Part shown: positions 43,460 to 50,940 of the stretch, in pieces | How positions within the stretch are numbered: the first letter of the stretch is position 1 | Layout of the letters: each line of letters starts with the position of its first letter | Assembly (NCBI RefSeq): GCF_003725695.1 | Contig: NZ_RJSE01000007.1 | Location: forward strand, 310,001 to 374,000 | Reading direction: 5' to 3' | DNA length: 64,000 nt | Source of the DNA: Nocardioides marmoriginsengisoli | GTDB lineage: Bacteria > Actinomycetota > Actinomycetes > Propionibacteriales > Nocardioidaceae | Position numbers and translations under genes: made by a program | Notes under the pieces: model-generated | The model's input: the letters and a program-made list of their open reading frames with translations, nothing else | What the model was told of the DNA's origin: nothing | Databases searched by the model: none

Positions 43460-44533
43460 CTACTTGAAGTCGATCAGCAGCGTGCCCGGGTCCTCGGGCG
43501 GTCCGGTCTCGGACGTAGGTCCGCCTCCGGACGTAGGTCCGCCTCCGGGCGTCGAGCCGCCTCCGGGCGTCGAGCCGCCTCCGGGCGTCGGTCCGCCTCC
43601 GGGCGTCGGTCCGCCTCCGGGCGTCGGTCCGCCCCCGGACGTCGAGCTTGTCGAGACGCCTGCACCCGGCGCAGGAACTCCCAGGTCAGGCCGTGGCACC
43701 GGCTGGGTGGCGTCGAGGTCGAGGATCGGCTCGACCACCACGGGCGCCGGCGGCTGGTCGACGACGTGCGCACGGAAGCAGCGGGTCAGGTAGGGCAGCT
43801 TCATCCCGTCGTGCCCGCGGCCGTAGTCGTCGTACAGGGCACCGACCCGGGCGAGCACGTCGGCGCGCTCGGTCTCGGACATCAGCTCGAAGTAGGAGCG
43901 CGACCGGACCAGGTCGATCAGCTCGTCCTTGCGGAGGTTCTGCCAGAACCGGAACTCCTGCTCGTCGACCTCGCCGAACAGCGGCGACTCGGTGAGCGGG
44001 GCGGTCACGCTGGTGTCACCGCCGCCGATGATCGCGCCGAGCTTGCGGACCCACGGGATGCCCTCGTCGCGGACGTTCCAGACCAGGGCGAGGACGCCGT
44101 CGGGACGGAGCACCCGGGCGATCTCGTCGAGCGCGACCGGGAAGTTGAACCAGTGGAAGGCCTGGGCGACCACGACCACGTCGATCGAGCGGGACGGGGC
44201 CGGGATCCGCTCGGCGGTGGCGACCGCCGTACGGGCTCCGGGGAGACGGGCCTGGAGGTGGGCGAGCATCTCCGGCAGCGGGTCGGTGGCCAGGACGTCG
44301 TGGCCGGCCGCGACCAGCAGCTCGGTCAGCTTGCCGGTGCCGGCGCCGAGCTCGAGGACCCGGCTCGGCGCGGAGCCGATCAGCCAGCTCGCGGCGTCCT
44401 CGGGGTACGACGGCCGGGACCGGTCGTAGGTGTCGGCCATCGCGGCGAAGGAGAGCGCTTGCGCGCGCTGATCAGCGGCGCGTTCCGTACCGCTTTCTGG
44501 GCCGCTTTCAGCAGTGCCATCGTCTGGGCTCAT
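43460..44533 (-). CDS. Class I SAM-dependent methyltransferase with repetitive C-terminal tail
   Basis: A 357-residue protein. The methyltransferase domain has motif I VLELGAGTGKLTELL, ATDPLPEML and AQAFHWFN, similar to UbiE/Methyltransf_11-type enzymes (Tgs/YafE-like). From about residue 280 a low-complexity tail begins, with VSTSSTSGGG followed by seven or so PTPGGG/STPGGG hexapeptides and ending GTLLIDFK. ATG 44533 gives MSPDDGTAES; the frame remains open upstream for 790 bases but there it is only the antisense of the Fic-like gene. The substrate is unknown. Confidence 0.82.
   Translation of the reverse strand: MSPDDGTAESGPESGTERAADQRAQALSFAAMADTYDRSRPSYPEDAASWLIGSAPSRVLELGAGTGKLTELLVAAGHDVLATDPLPEMLAHLQARLPGARTAVATAERIPAPSRSIDVVVVAQAFHWFNFPVALDEIARVLRPDGVLALVWNVRDEGIPWVRKLGAIIGGGDTSVTAPLTESPLFGEVDEQEFRFWQNLRKDELIDLVRSRSYFELMSETERADVLARVGALYDDYGRGHDGMKLPYLTRCFRAHVVDQPPAPVVVEPILDLDATQPVPRPDLGVPAPGAGVSTSSTSGGGPTPGGGPTPGGGPTPGGGSTPGGGSTPGGGPTSGGGPTSETGPPEDPGTLLIDFK
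43516..43660 (-). repeat. 18-base tandem repeat plus TCTCGACAAGCTCGAC element
   Basis: About seven 18-base units encode PTPGGG-type hexapeptides. At their upstream (N-terminal) edge lies TCTCGACAAGCTCGACG, which resembles a short interspersed repeat common at gene ends in related actinobacteria. Here it is read through in frame as VSTSSTS. Confidence 0.6.
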
Positions 44534-44554
44534 CGTGTGCCCGAACGTACCCGA

Positions 44555-44560
44555 TAGCCT
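44555..44560 (+). promoter_or_regulatory. -10 box of leaderless Fic-like gene promoter
   Basis: TAGCCT lies seven bases before GTG 44568. Confidence 0.55.
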
Positions 44561-44567
44561 TGCCCGT

Positions 44568-45314
44568 GTGGCTGAACCTCTCCGTGTCCCCGCACCGTCG
44601 GACTCCGACCCCCTCGCCTGGCTGACCGAGCTCGACGGGGTCCCGTCCGGGCTGCAGGCCGCCCGCGACGGCATCGACGCGATGCTGCGAGACCGCGGGT
44701 TGCGGAAGACCTCGCCCGACCAGACCGGGGAGTCGTTGCTGCGTGGTGCGCACGCATCGGCGGTGCTGGAGGGTTCGGCGTCCACGCTGGAGGAGATCCG
44801 CGAGGGCGCGGGCGACGAGATCGCGCTCGCCGCGCTCCGGGTGAACACCGGTGCGTTGGCGCTGGTCCCGGTGATCAACGCGTCGCCGCTGCAGGCGTTC
44901 GCCCGGCTGCACGCGCTGGCCGGGAAGGGCGACATCGACGAGGACGCGCTCGGCCGTCCGGTCAGCCCCGCGGGGGCGGACCGGCTGAGCAGCCTCGCCG
45001 ACACCCTCGTCGCGACCACCGTGCCGGCGCTGATGGTCGGCGCGCTGGTGCACGCCGAGCTCGCGACGGTGGCGCCGTTCGCCTCGCACAACGGCCTGGT
45101 CGCCCGTGCCGCCGAGCGGCTGGTCCTGGTCGCGCGCGGTGTCGACCCGGCGTCGGTCGTCGTACCGGAGGCGGGGCACCTGGCGCTGCGGGCGACGTAC
45201 GAGTCGAACCTGCGCGGGTACCGCGACGGCGGCCGCAACGGCCTGCACTCCTGGTTGCTGTACGCCGGCGAGGCGATCACCAAGGGCGTCGAGGCGTCCC
45301 CGCTGCGCGACTGA
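44568..45314 (+). CDS. Fic-like protein with degenerate active site
   Basis: A 248-residue protein. Near residue 195 it has APFASHNGLVAR in place of the Fic signature HPFxDGNGRxxR: the catalytic His is Ala, the Asp-Gly is Ser-His and the first Arg is Leu. An ESLLRGAHASAVLEGS segment near residue 60 resembles the Fic inhibitory S/TxxxE(G/N) helix. It is therefore a Fic-fold protein predicted to lack canonical AMP transfer. Position and length match the conserved mycobacterial gene beside Rv3661. It starts at a leaderless GTG and is followed by a terminator. Confidence 0.75.
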   Translation: MAEPLRVPAPSDSDPLAWLTELDGVPSGLQAARDGIDAMLRDRGLRKTSPDQTGESLLRGAHASAVLEGSASTLEEIREGAGDEIALAALRVNTGALALVPVINASPLQAFARLHALAGKGDIDEDALGRPVSPAGADRLSSLADTLVATTVPALMVGALVHAELATVAPFASHNGLVARAAERLVLVARGVDPASVVVPEAGHLALRATYESNLRGYRDGGRNGLHSWLLYAGEAITKGVEASPLRD

Positions 45315-45326
45315 TCCCACACAGAT

Positions 45327-45361
45327 GAGCGGCACCGAAGGGCGTACCCTCAGTGCCGCTC
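45327..45361 (+). terminator. Terminator of the Fic-like gene
   Basis: GAGCGGCAC pairs with GTGCCGCTC, with an inner AGGG/CCCT stem and CGTA loop; it starts 13 bases after the stop. Confidence 0.7.
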
Positions 45362-45573
45362 GAACACACGGAGCGTGGCTACCAAGCGTGCACGGTCTAA
45401 TTGTTGCCCCGGGTGTATCCCGGTCTGCAAACGCCCTCTACGAAGGGAGATCGCCGCGTGGGTACCGTTTCCATGTGCTGGTCTGGAGTTCTCTGCTCCC
45501 TGTCTAACCCGGCACCGGGCTGACTTCAAGGGTTGACTTTCCCTCCGAGCAGGGGGTGCACGGGGATCGGGCG
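45362..45573. other. Hairpin-rich region without a confident gene
   Basis: Within 212 bases lie four small hairpins: CCGGG/CCCGG (45409-45423), CCCT/AGGG (45434-45447), GGAG/CTCC (45485-45499) and CCCGG/CCGGG (45508-45519). A structured RNA or an RNA leader is possible; no recognised family fits. Confidence 0.3.
45458..45523 (+). CDS. Possible 21-residue small protein
   Basis: GTG 45458 follows GAAGGGAG by eight bases and reads MGTVSMCWSGVLCSLSNPAP plus a final Gly before TGA at 45521-45523. The peptide is hydrophobic with two Cys. Only the ribosome site supports it, and the hairpins of the region overlap it. It could be a leader peptide or chance. Confidence 0.25.
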   Translation: MGTVSMCWSGVLCSLSNPAPG

Positions 45574-46404
45574 TCAGATTCCGATGTGTTCGCGCCGTGC
45601 GCGCCGGGCGTTCACCCAGATCGCCGCACCGAGGCCGGCCGCGCCGGCGATCGCGAGCGCTGCCAGGGTCGGCTTCGCGGGCGGCAGCTTGACCCGGCTG
45701 CCGAGCGCCACCGGGCGCTCGAAGACCAGCACCGGCCAGCCGCGCTCGCGGGCGACCTTGCGGAGGTCCTTGTCGGGGTTGACCGCGAACGGGTGGCCGA
45801 CCGCCTCCAGCATCGTGACGTCGGTGATCGAGTCGCTGTAGGCGTAGCACCGGGACAGGTCGTAGCCCCGCTTGCGCGCCAGGTCGTTGATCGCCTTGGC
45901 CTTGTTCTCGGCGTACGCGTAGAACCGGATCTTCCCGGTGTACTTGCCCTCGGAGACCTCCATCCGGGTGGCGACGACGTGGTCGGCGCCGAGCATCTCG
46001 CCGATCGGCTCGACCATCTCGGCACCGCTGGTCGACACGATGATGACGTCGCGTCCGGCCGCGTGGTGCTCCTCGATCAGGCTGACCGCCTCGTCGTACA
46101 CCAGCGGGTCGACGATGTTGTGCAGGGTGTCGGCGACGATGTCGGTCACCGTCTGCACGTCCCAGCCGGCGCAGAGCTGCGACATGAACTGCCGCATCTT
46201 CTCCATCTGGTCGTGGTCCGCCCCGCCGACGAGGTAGACGAACTGGGCGTACGCCGACCGCAGCACCGCGCCCCGGGAGATCAGCCCGCCGGCCTGGAAC
46301 TCCTTGCTGAAGGCGAAGGTGCTCGACCTGGCGATGATCGTCTTGTCCAGGTCGAAGAAGGCGGCAGTCGGACGAGCGCTGACGCTCGATCCTGCGGGGC
46401 TCAT
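45574..46404 (-). CDS. HAD-superfamily phosphatase (SerB-like, membrane-tailed)
   Basis: A 276-residue HAD-IB hydrolase. Motif I is FFDLDKTIIA (DxDxT), motif II VSTSGAEM, the Lys lies in KAKAINDLA, and motif III/IV is YSDSITDVTML. A C-terminal hydrophobic helix (TLAALAIAGAAGLGAAIWV) and basic tail follow, suggesting membrane association. It is orthologous by position to Rv3661. SerB-like does not mean phosphoserine is the substrate; lipid phosphates are also possible. The ATG is leaderless and divergent from the ssd/tad operon. Confidence 0.88.
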   Translation of the reverse strand: MSPAGSSVSARPTAAFFDLDKTIIARSSTFAFSKEFQAGGLISRGAVLRSAYAQFVYLVGGADHDQMEKMRQFMSQLCAGWDVQTVTDIVADTLHNIVDPLVYDEAVSLIEEHHAAGRDVIIVSTSGAEMVEPIGEMLGADHVVATRMEVSEGKYTGKIRFYAYAENKAKAINDLARKRGYDLSRCYAYSDSITDVTMLEAVGHPFAVNPDKDLRKVARERGWPVLVFERPVALGSRVKLPPAKPTLAALAIAGAAGLGAAIWVNARRARREHIGI

Positions 46405-46410
46405 GCTTCG

Positions 46411-46416
46411 AGTCTA
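46411..46416 (-). promoter_or_regulatory. -10 box of leaderless HAD phosphatase promoter
   Basis: TAGACT on the minus strand, six bases before ATG 46404. Confidence 0.55.
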
Positions 46417-46451
46417 GGGAGCGAAAGCGCACGAGCAGGGCGATTGCGACG

Positions 46452-46487
46452 TAATCCACAGGCGGGATTCCGGGCATCTAGTCCACA
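46452..46487 (+). promoter_or_regulatory. Two DnaA-box-like sequences before ssd
   Basis: TAATCCACA (46452-46460) and TAGTCCACA (46479-46487) each differ by one base from TTATCCACA or TTGTCCACA. They are in the same orientation, 27 bases apart, both followed by GG. Confidence 0.3.
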
Positions 46488-46539
46488 GGGTGCGATTCAG
46501 TCGCTCCGGGCACGACGACGTCGGTGCGACGGTGCCGCC

Positions 46540-47595
46540 ATGCCCGTACCTCCTGCGCCTCCGCTCCTGCTGACCGCCGATGCCGCGCTCCGTGCCGAGC
46601 TCACCCGGCTGGCCGCGGCTGCCGGTGTCACGCCGGACTGCACCGGCTCGGTCGTCGAAGCACTCCGGCTCTGGTCGGCCGCGTCGGTGGTCCTGGTCGG
46701 TGCCGATCTGGTCGAGGAGGTGGCCGACGCCGCACCGGTCCGACGGTCGCTCGTGCACGTCGTCGGACTCCAGGAACCGTCCGACGCGGTGTACCGTCCG
46801 GCGCTCGGGTTCGGCGCGGAGCGGGTGCTGACCCTGCCGCGGGCCGAGGCGACGGTCATCGACCTGTTCACCGACTCCGACGACGGCACCAGTGCGTACG
46901 GCGCCCTGGTCGGCGTGATCGGCGGCGCGGGCGGGGTGGGCTCGTCGATCTTCGCGGCGGCCCTGGCCCAGACGCTGGGCGAGGTCGGCGGGGCGCTCCT
47001 GGTGGACGCCGACGAGCACGGCGCCGGGGTCGACCGGATCCTCGGGCTGGGCAGTGCCTTCGGCGTTCGGTGGGACGCGCTGGCCCAGTCGACCGGACGG
47101 CTGAGCGCCCGGTCGTTGCGGGAGGCGCTGCCCCGTCGCGGCGGCCTGTCGGTGCTGGCCTGGCCGGTCGACCGCTCGTTCGCCGTCTCCGCGACCGTGA
47201 CGCGGGAGGTGCTCTCGGCCGGGCGCCGCGGCTACCCGGTGGTCGTGGTGGATCTTCCGCGTCAGCCGGACCCGGTCGCGGAGGAGGTGCTCCGGCACTG
47301 CGACCTGGTGCTGCTGGTCTGCACCACGACAGCGCCGGCCGCGGCTGCCGCCACCCGGGTCGCGGCGCGGGTGCCGACGTCGCGGAGCTGGGTGGTCCTG
47401 CGCGGCGGGGTGGCCCTGGGCTCGGACGTCGAGACCCTGCTCGGGCTTCCGGTGCTGCGGGCGATGGCCGACCAGCGCGGCCTCGACGAGGCGATCGGGC
47501 TGGGGCTCGGCCCGTTGCGCTCGCGGCGCGGTCCGCTGGCACGGGCGGCGGCATCGGCGGCGAACCTGGTGCTGACCCTGCCCGGTGCACGCTGA
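46540..47595 (+). CDS. ssd: Septum-site-determining protein (CpaE/MinD-like, Ssd)
   Basis: A 351-residue protein with an N-terminal receiver-like segment and a MinD/CpaE-fold domain. The P-loop reads GGAGGVGSSIFAAALAQ: both the deviant and the ordinary Walker Lys are missing, as also reported for mycobacterial Ssd proteins (Rv3660c), so nucleotide hydrolysis is doubtful. LLVDADEHGAGVDRILG and VVVDLPRQ correspond to the switch regions. It is the first gene of the Tad cluster and overlaps the cpaF region closely. CpaE-like proteins place the Tad machinery; the mycobacterial homologue also affects septation. Confidence 0.85.
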   Translation: MPVPPAPPLLLTADAALRAELTRLAAAAGVTPDCTGSVVEALRLWSAASVVLVGADLVEEVADAAPVRRSLVHVVGLQEPSDAVYRPALGFGAERVLTLPRAEATVIDLFTDSDDGTSAYGALVGVIGGAGGVGSSIFAAALAQTLGEVGGALLVDADEHGAGVDRILGLGSAFGVRWDALAQSTGRLSARSLREALPRRGGLSVLAWPVDRSFAVSATVTREVLSAGRRGYPVVVVDLPRQPDPVAEEVLRHCDLVLLVCTTTAPAAAAATRVAARVPTSRSWVVLRGGVALGSDVETLLGLPVLRAMADQRGLDEAIGLGLGPLRSRRGPLARAAASAANLVLTLPGAR

Positions 47596-47608
47596 TGGCG
47601 GCGCGCTG

Positions 47609-48772
47609 ATGGCGGCGCGGGTGCCGGACGACCGGCTGATCGTCGTACGGGATCGGTTGGCACGGGGCGGTGCCGAGATCACGCCGCAGCGGGTCGCGCA
47701 GGCGTTGCGCGCCGACGGTCGTCCGGTGGGGGACGCCGAGGTCCTGGCCGTCCACGACACCCTGCGGCGCGACGTGCTCGGGGCCGGGCCGCTGGAGGAG
47801 CTGCTGGCGCTGCCCGGGGTCACCGACGTCCTGGTCAACGGAGCCGACCAGGTCTGGATCGACCGCGGCGACGGGCTCGAGCGCAGTGCGGTCCGGTTCC
47901 CCGACGACGAGGCCGTCCGCCGCCTGGCGCAGCGCCTCGCCGCCGGTGGTGGCCGGCGCCTGGACGACGCCTCGCCGTACGTCGACGTCCGGCTCTCCGA
48001 CGGCACCCGGCTGCACGCGGTGCTGGCCCCACTGGCGCACCCCGGCACGCTGATCTCCCTGCGCGTGCCGGGGGGCACGGCCCTGGACCTGGCCGGGCTG
48101 GAAGCAGCCGGCGGCCTCAGCGCCGAAGGCGCGCACCTGCTGCGCCGCATCGTCGCCGCCCGGATCGCGTTCCTGGTCAGTGGCGGCACCGGCTCCGGCA
48201 AGACCACCCTGCTCCGGGCCCTCCTCGGCCTGGTCCCGGCACACGAACGCCTGGTGATCGTCGAGGACGCCGGCGAGCTGCGCCCGGCGCACCCGCACGT
48301 GGTCGCGCTGGAGGCGCGACCGCCGAACTTGGAGGGCGCCGGCGAGGTCACCATGCGGACGCTGGTCCGGCAGGCGCTGCGGATGCGGCCGGACCGGCTC
48401 GTCGTCGGTGAGGTCCGGGGCGCCGAGGTGGTCGACCTGCTGGCCGCGCTGAACACCGGCCACGAGGGCGGCTGCGGGACCGTGCACGCCAACTCGGCGG
48501 GCGACGTGCCGGCCAGGATCGAGAGCCTGGCGCTGGCCGCGGGGTTGACCCGGACGGCGGTGCAGAGCCAGCTGGCCTCGGCGATCGACGTGGTGCTCCA
48601 CGTGCACCGGCCCCGGGGTGGTCCGCGCCGGGTCCGGGAGATCGGGGTGCTGGACCGGGCCGGCGACGCCGTCGCCGTCGTCCCGGCGGTCACCTTCGAC
48701 CAGCGGCTGGCGAGCACGACCGGTCCCGGGTTCGGACGGCTGGCCGCGCTGCTGGCCCGCCACGAGTCATGA
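47609..48772 (+). CDS. cpaF: Tad/Flp secretion ATPase CpaF (TadA)
   Basis: A 387-residue type II/IV secretion ATPase that powers pilus assembly. Walker A is SGGTGSGKTTLLRALL, the Asp box VIVEDAGELR, Walker B RLVVGEVRGAEVVDLL, and the His box GHEGGCGTVHANS. ATG 47609 is used; GTG 47585 inside the ssd end is the upstream alternative. The stop overlaps the tadB start (ATGA). The set ssd-cpaF-tadB-tadC-flp-tadE-tadG matches Rv3660c-Rv3654c. Confidence 0.93.
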   Translation: MAARVPDDRLIVVRDRLARGGAEITPQRVAQALRADGRPVGDAEVLAVHDTLRRDVLGAGPLEELLALPGVTDVLVNGADQVWIDRGDGLERSAVRFPDDEAVRRLAQRLAAGGGRRLDDASPYVDVRLSDGTRLHAVLAPLAHPGTLISLRVPGGTALDLAGLEAAGGLSAEGAHLLRRIVAARIAFLVSGGTGSGKTTLLRALLGLVPAHERLVIVEDAGELRPAHPHVVALEARPPNLEGAGEVTMRTLVRQALRMRPDRLVVGEVRGAEVVDLLAALNTGHEGGCGTVHANSAGDVPARIESLALAAGLTRTAVQSQLASAIDVVLHVHRPRGGPRRVREIGVLDRAGDAVAVVPAVTFDQRLASTTGPGFGRLAALLARHES

Positions 48773-49539
48773 CCACCCGACTGCTGGCGGCTGTCGGGTT
48801 CGGCGTCGCACTCCTGATGCTGACCCGTCCCCGTTCGCCGCTGCCACCGAGTCGGCGGGCGCTGACGGTCGGTGCGGTCGTTGCGCTCGGTGTGGGTGGC
48901 GCGGTGCTGGTCGTCGCCCTGAAGCTTCCCGTCGTGACCGTTGCCCTGGCGGGTGCCGCGTCCATGGTCGCGACCAGGGAAGCAGGTCGTCGGCGGGCCA
49001 GGAGCATCGCTGCGCGCCGACGGGACGCCGCGATCAGCGCGTGCTCCGGTCTGGCCGCCGACCTGCAGGCGGGCCGCACCCCCACCGCGGCGCTGGCGGC
49101 GATCGCCGTGGAGTGGGACGAGTTCGGCGAGGTGGCATCGGCCGGGCAGATCGGCGCCGACGTGCCGGCGGCGCTGCGGAGGCTCGCCGATGAGCCAGGG
49201 GCGGGATCGTTGCGCTGGGTAGCCGCCTCCTGGACCGTCGCGCACCGCTCCGGCGCAGGACTGGCCGGGGCGGTGGATCTGGCGGCTGCGGCGATGCTCG
49301 ACGAGCGGGCGACCCTGGCCGTTCTGGACACCGAGCTGGCCTCGGCGCGCGCGACGGCGAGGCTGCTGGCGGTGCTGCCGCTCGGGGTGCTGCTGCTGGG
49401 CCAAGGGGTCGGCGGCGACCCGTTCGGGTTCCTGTTCGGCAGCGTCGTCGGCACCGGGTGCCTGGTCGCCGGGCTGCTGCTCGCCTGGGTCGGACTGGCC
49501 TGGATCGAACGGATCGCGGACGGGATCCGGTCGGCGTGA
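48769..49539 (+). CDS. tadB: Tad pilus membrane protein TadB
   Basis: A 256-residue inner-membrane platform protein of the type II secretion F family. It has two N-terminal membrane segments (AVVALGVGGAVLVVALK region), a cytoplasmic GspF-like helical bundle (ISACSGLAADLQAGRTP) and two C-terminal helices (LAVLPLGVLLLGQG, SVVGTGCLVAGLLLAWV). It works with TadC and CpaF. ATG overlaps cpaF stop, and its stop overlaps the tadC GTG. Confidence 0.87.
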   Translation: MTTRLLAAVGFGVALLMLTRPRSPLPPSRRALTVGAVVALGVGGAVLVVALKLPVVTVALAGAASMVATREAGRRRARSIAARRRDAAISACSGLAADLQAGRTPTAALAAIAVEWDEFGEVASAGQIGADVPAALRRLADEPGAGSLRWVAASWTVAHRSGAGLAGAVDLAAAAMLDERATLAVLDTELASARATARLLAVLPLGVLLLGQGVGGDPFGFLFGSVVGTGCLVAGLLLAWVGLAWIERIADGIRSA

Positions 49540-50252
49540 CCGGCTTCGTGGTCGCGGCGCTGATCACCGCGGGGGCGTTGCTGGTCGCGCCCGTGCGGTC
49601 GCGTCCGGTCCGGGCCGGCGACGCGACGCCGGTCGAAGCCGAGGAGCGGGCACTGCTGGTCCGGTTGCGCGTCCCGCTGACCGGGCTGGCGGTCTTCGGT
49701 GCCTGGAGCCTGCTCGGTGGTCTGCCGGGTGTGGTCGCGGCGGCAGTGGCCGGGGTCGCCGCCTGGCGGGTGCTGTCCCGGGTCGAGTCCCCGGCGGCGG
49801 CCCGGCGCCGCCGGGCGTTCGAGCAGGACCTTCCGATGGCGGTCCACCTCCTCGGCGCCGCGCTCGCCGCCGGGGCGAGCACCCGCCGGGCGCTGTTGGA
49901 CGTCGCCGAAGCGCTCCCGGGTCCGATCGCCGAGGGGTTCCGCCTCGTCCACGACCGGCTGGCCCTCGGCCTGGACCCGGTCGAGGTGTGGCGCTCGCTC
50001 GGCGGGCCGCTCGAACCTATCGGACGCAGCCTCGCGCGGGCGCACGAGTCCGGCGCCTCGGTGGTCGCCGCGGTCGACCGGGTGGCCGACGGACTCCGGT
50101 CCGGCGCCCGGTTCCGCCGGGACGCCCTGGCGCGCAGTGTCGAGGTCCGGGCCGCCGCACCACTCGGCCTCTGCTTCCTCCCGGCCTTCCTGCTGGTCGG
50201 CGTGGTCCCGATGGTCGTCGGGATATTCTCCTCGGTGCGCTTGTTCTCGTGA
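49536..50252 (+). CDS. tadC: Tad pilus membrane protein TadC
   Basis: A 238-residue GspF-family protein. Membrane helices (TGFVVAALITAGALLVAP, LAVFGAWSLLGGLPGVVAA) precede the cytoplasmic domain DLPMAVHLLGAALAAGASTRRAL and a C-terminal helix (LGLCFLPAFLLVGVVPMVVG). GTG 49536 overlaps the tadB stop as GTGA. The 138-base gap after it, before the pilin gene, holds two DnaA-box-like motifs (CCGTCCACA 50258-50266, TTGTCCACC 50285-50293) and may contain a pilin promoter. Confidence 0.87.
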   Translation: MTGFVVAALITAGALLVAPVRSRPVRAGDATPVEAEERALLVRLRVPLTGLAVFGAWSLLGGLPGVVAAAVAGVAAWRVLSRVESPAAARRRRAFEQDLPMAVHLLGAALAAGASTRRALLDVAEALPGPIAEGFRLVHDRLALGLDPVEVWRSLGGPLEPIGRSLARAHESGASVVAAVDRVADGLRSGARFRRDALARSVEVRAAAPLGLCFLPAFLLVGVVPMVVGIFSSVRLFS

Positions 50253-50390
50253 CGTGGCCGTCCACAGGCCGGCTCGTCCCGGAGTTGTCCACCGCCGCCG
50301 ATCCGACGGTCGCCCCACCGGCTGTGCGGCGGAAACCTCATCCCTGTCAGGGAATTCGCCGCCACCGCGGCACCGAGGATCGGAGACGCC

Positions 50391-50567
50391 ATGCACCTTC
50401 CCACCATCGTCCGGGACCAGTCCGGAGCCACCACCGCCGAGTACGCGGTCTGCACCGGTGCCGGTGTGGGCTTCGCAGGTTTGCTCTTCAAGCTGCTCAC
50501 CGGCGACACCGGCCAACGGCTGGTGTCGACCGTCTTCGACCGCATCGTCGGGATGCTCCCGTTCTGA
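50391..50567 (+). CDS. flp: Flp-type small pilin (DUF4244)
   Basis: A 58-residue pilin-like protein. A short positively charged leader (MHLPTIVRDQSG) is followed by ATTAEYAVCTGAGVGFAGLL, the hydrophobic pilin helix with the conserved Glu five residues after the predicted Gly cleavage site. GGAG lies eight bases before ATG 50391. It sits in the tad gene order where Rv3656c lies. The size and position make it the major pilin subunit or a pseudopilin. It is small and easily missed. Confidence 0.88.
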   Translation: MHLPTIVRDQSGATTAEYAVCTGAGVGFAGLLFKLLTGDTGQRLVSTVFDRIVGMLPF

Positions 50568-50577
50568 GGAGGCGGCG

Positions 50578-50940
50578 ATGAAGAGGAGACGGACGGACGA
50601 GGGAGCGGTGACGGCGGAGGCCGCCGTCGCACTTCCGGTGCTGGTGCTGCTGGCCGCGGCACTGGCCTGGCTGGTCTGCTTCGGGGTGACCCAGGCGCGC
50701 ACGGTCGATGCTGCCCGGGAGGTCGCCCGAGCGCTGGCGCGCGGAGACGACCAGGTCGGCGCGATCGCGCTGGGACGGAGGGTCGCCCCCGGCGGTTCCC
50801 GGTTCGAGGTCCGGTACGACGGCGAGGACGTGGTCGTGACCGTCACCGCCCGCGTGCGCGGCCCGGGCGGCGTCTTCGATCTCGTCCCCGCCCTCCCGGC
50901 GCGGTCCGTCGCGATCGCCCGGAAGGAGCCGGGCACATGA
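50578..50940 (+). CDS. tadE: TadE-like minor pilin
   Basis: A 120-residue TadE-family protein. The prepilin-like N-terminus is TDEGAVTAEAAVALPVLVLL, with the conserved Glu of the pilin helix. AREVARALARGD and a beta-rich C-terminus follow. GAGGAGG lies upstream in the pilin stop region (50565-50573). It overlaps the next gene by four bases. The homologue is Rv3655c. Confidence 0.88.
   Translation: MKRRRTDEGAVTAEAAVALPVLVLLAAALAWLVCFGVTQARTVDAAREVARALARGDDQVGAIALGRRVAPGGSRFEVRYDGEDVVVTVTARVRGPGGVFDLVPALPARSVAIARKEPGT

Noticed and set aside
44534-45322. Upstream extension of the methyltransferase reading frame
   Set aside because: The extension is exactly antisense to the Fic-like gene; ATG 44533 gives a sensible N-terminus for the methyltransferase.
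46405-46539. 6C small RNA between HAD phosphatase and ssd
   Set aside because: Homologues sit near this position in mycobacteria and Streptomyces, but no hairpin loops with six or more consecutive C residues were found here or in 45362-45573.
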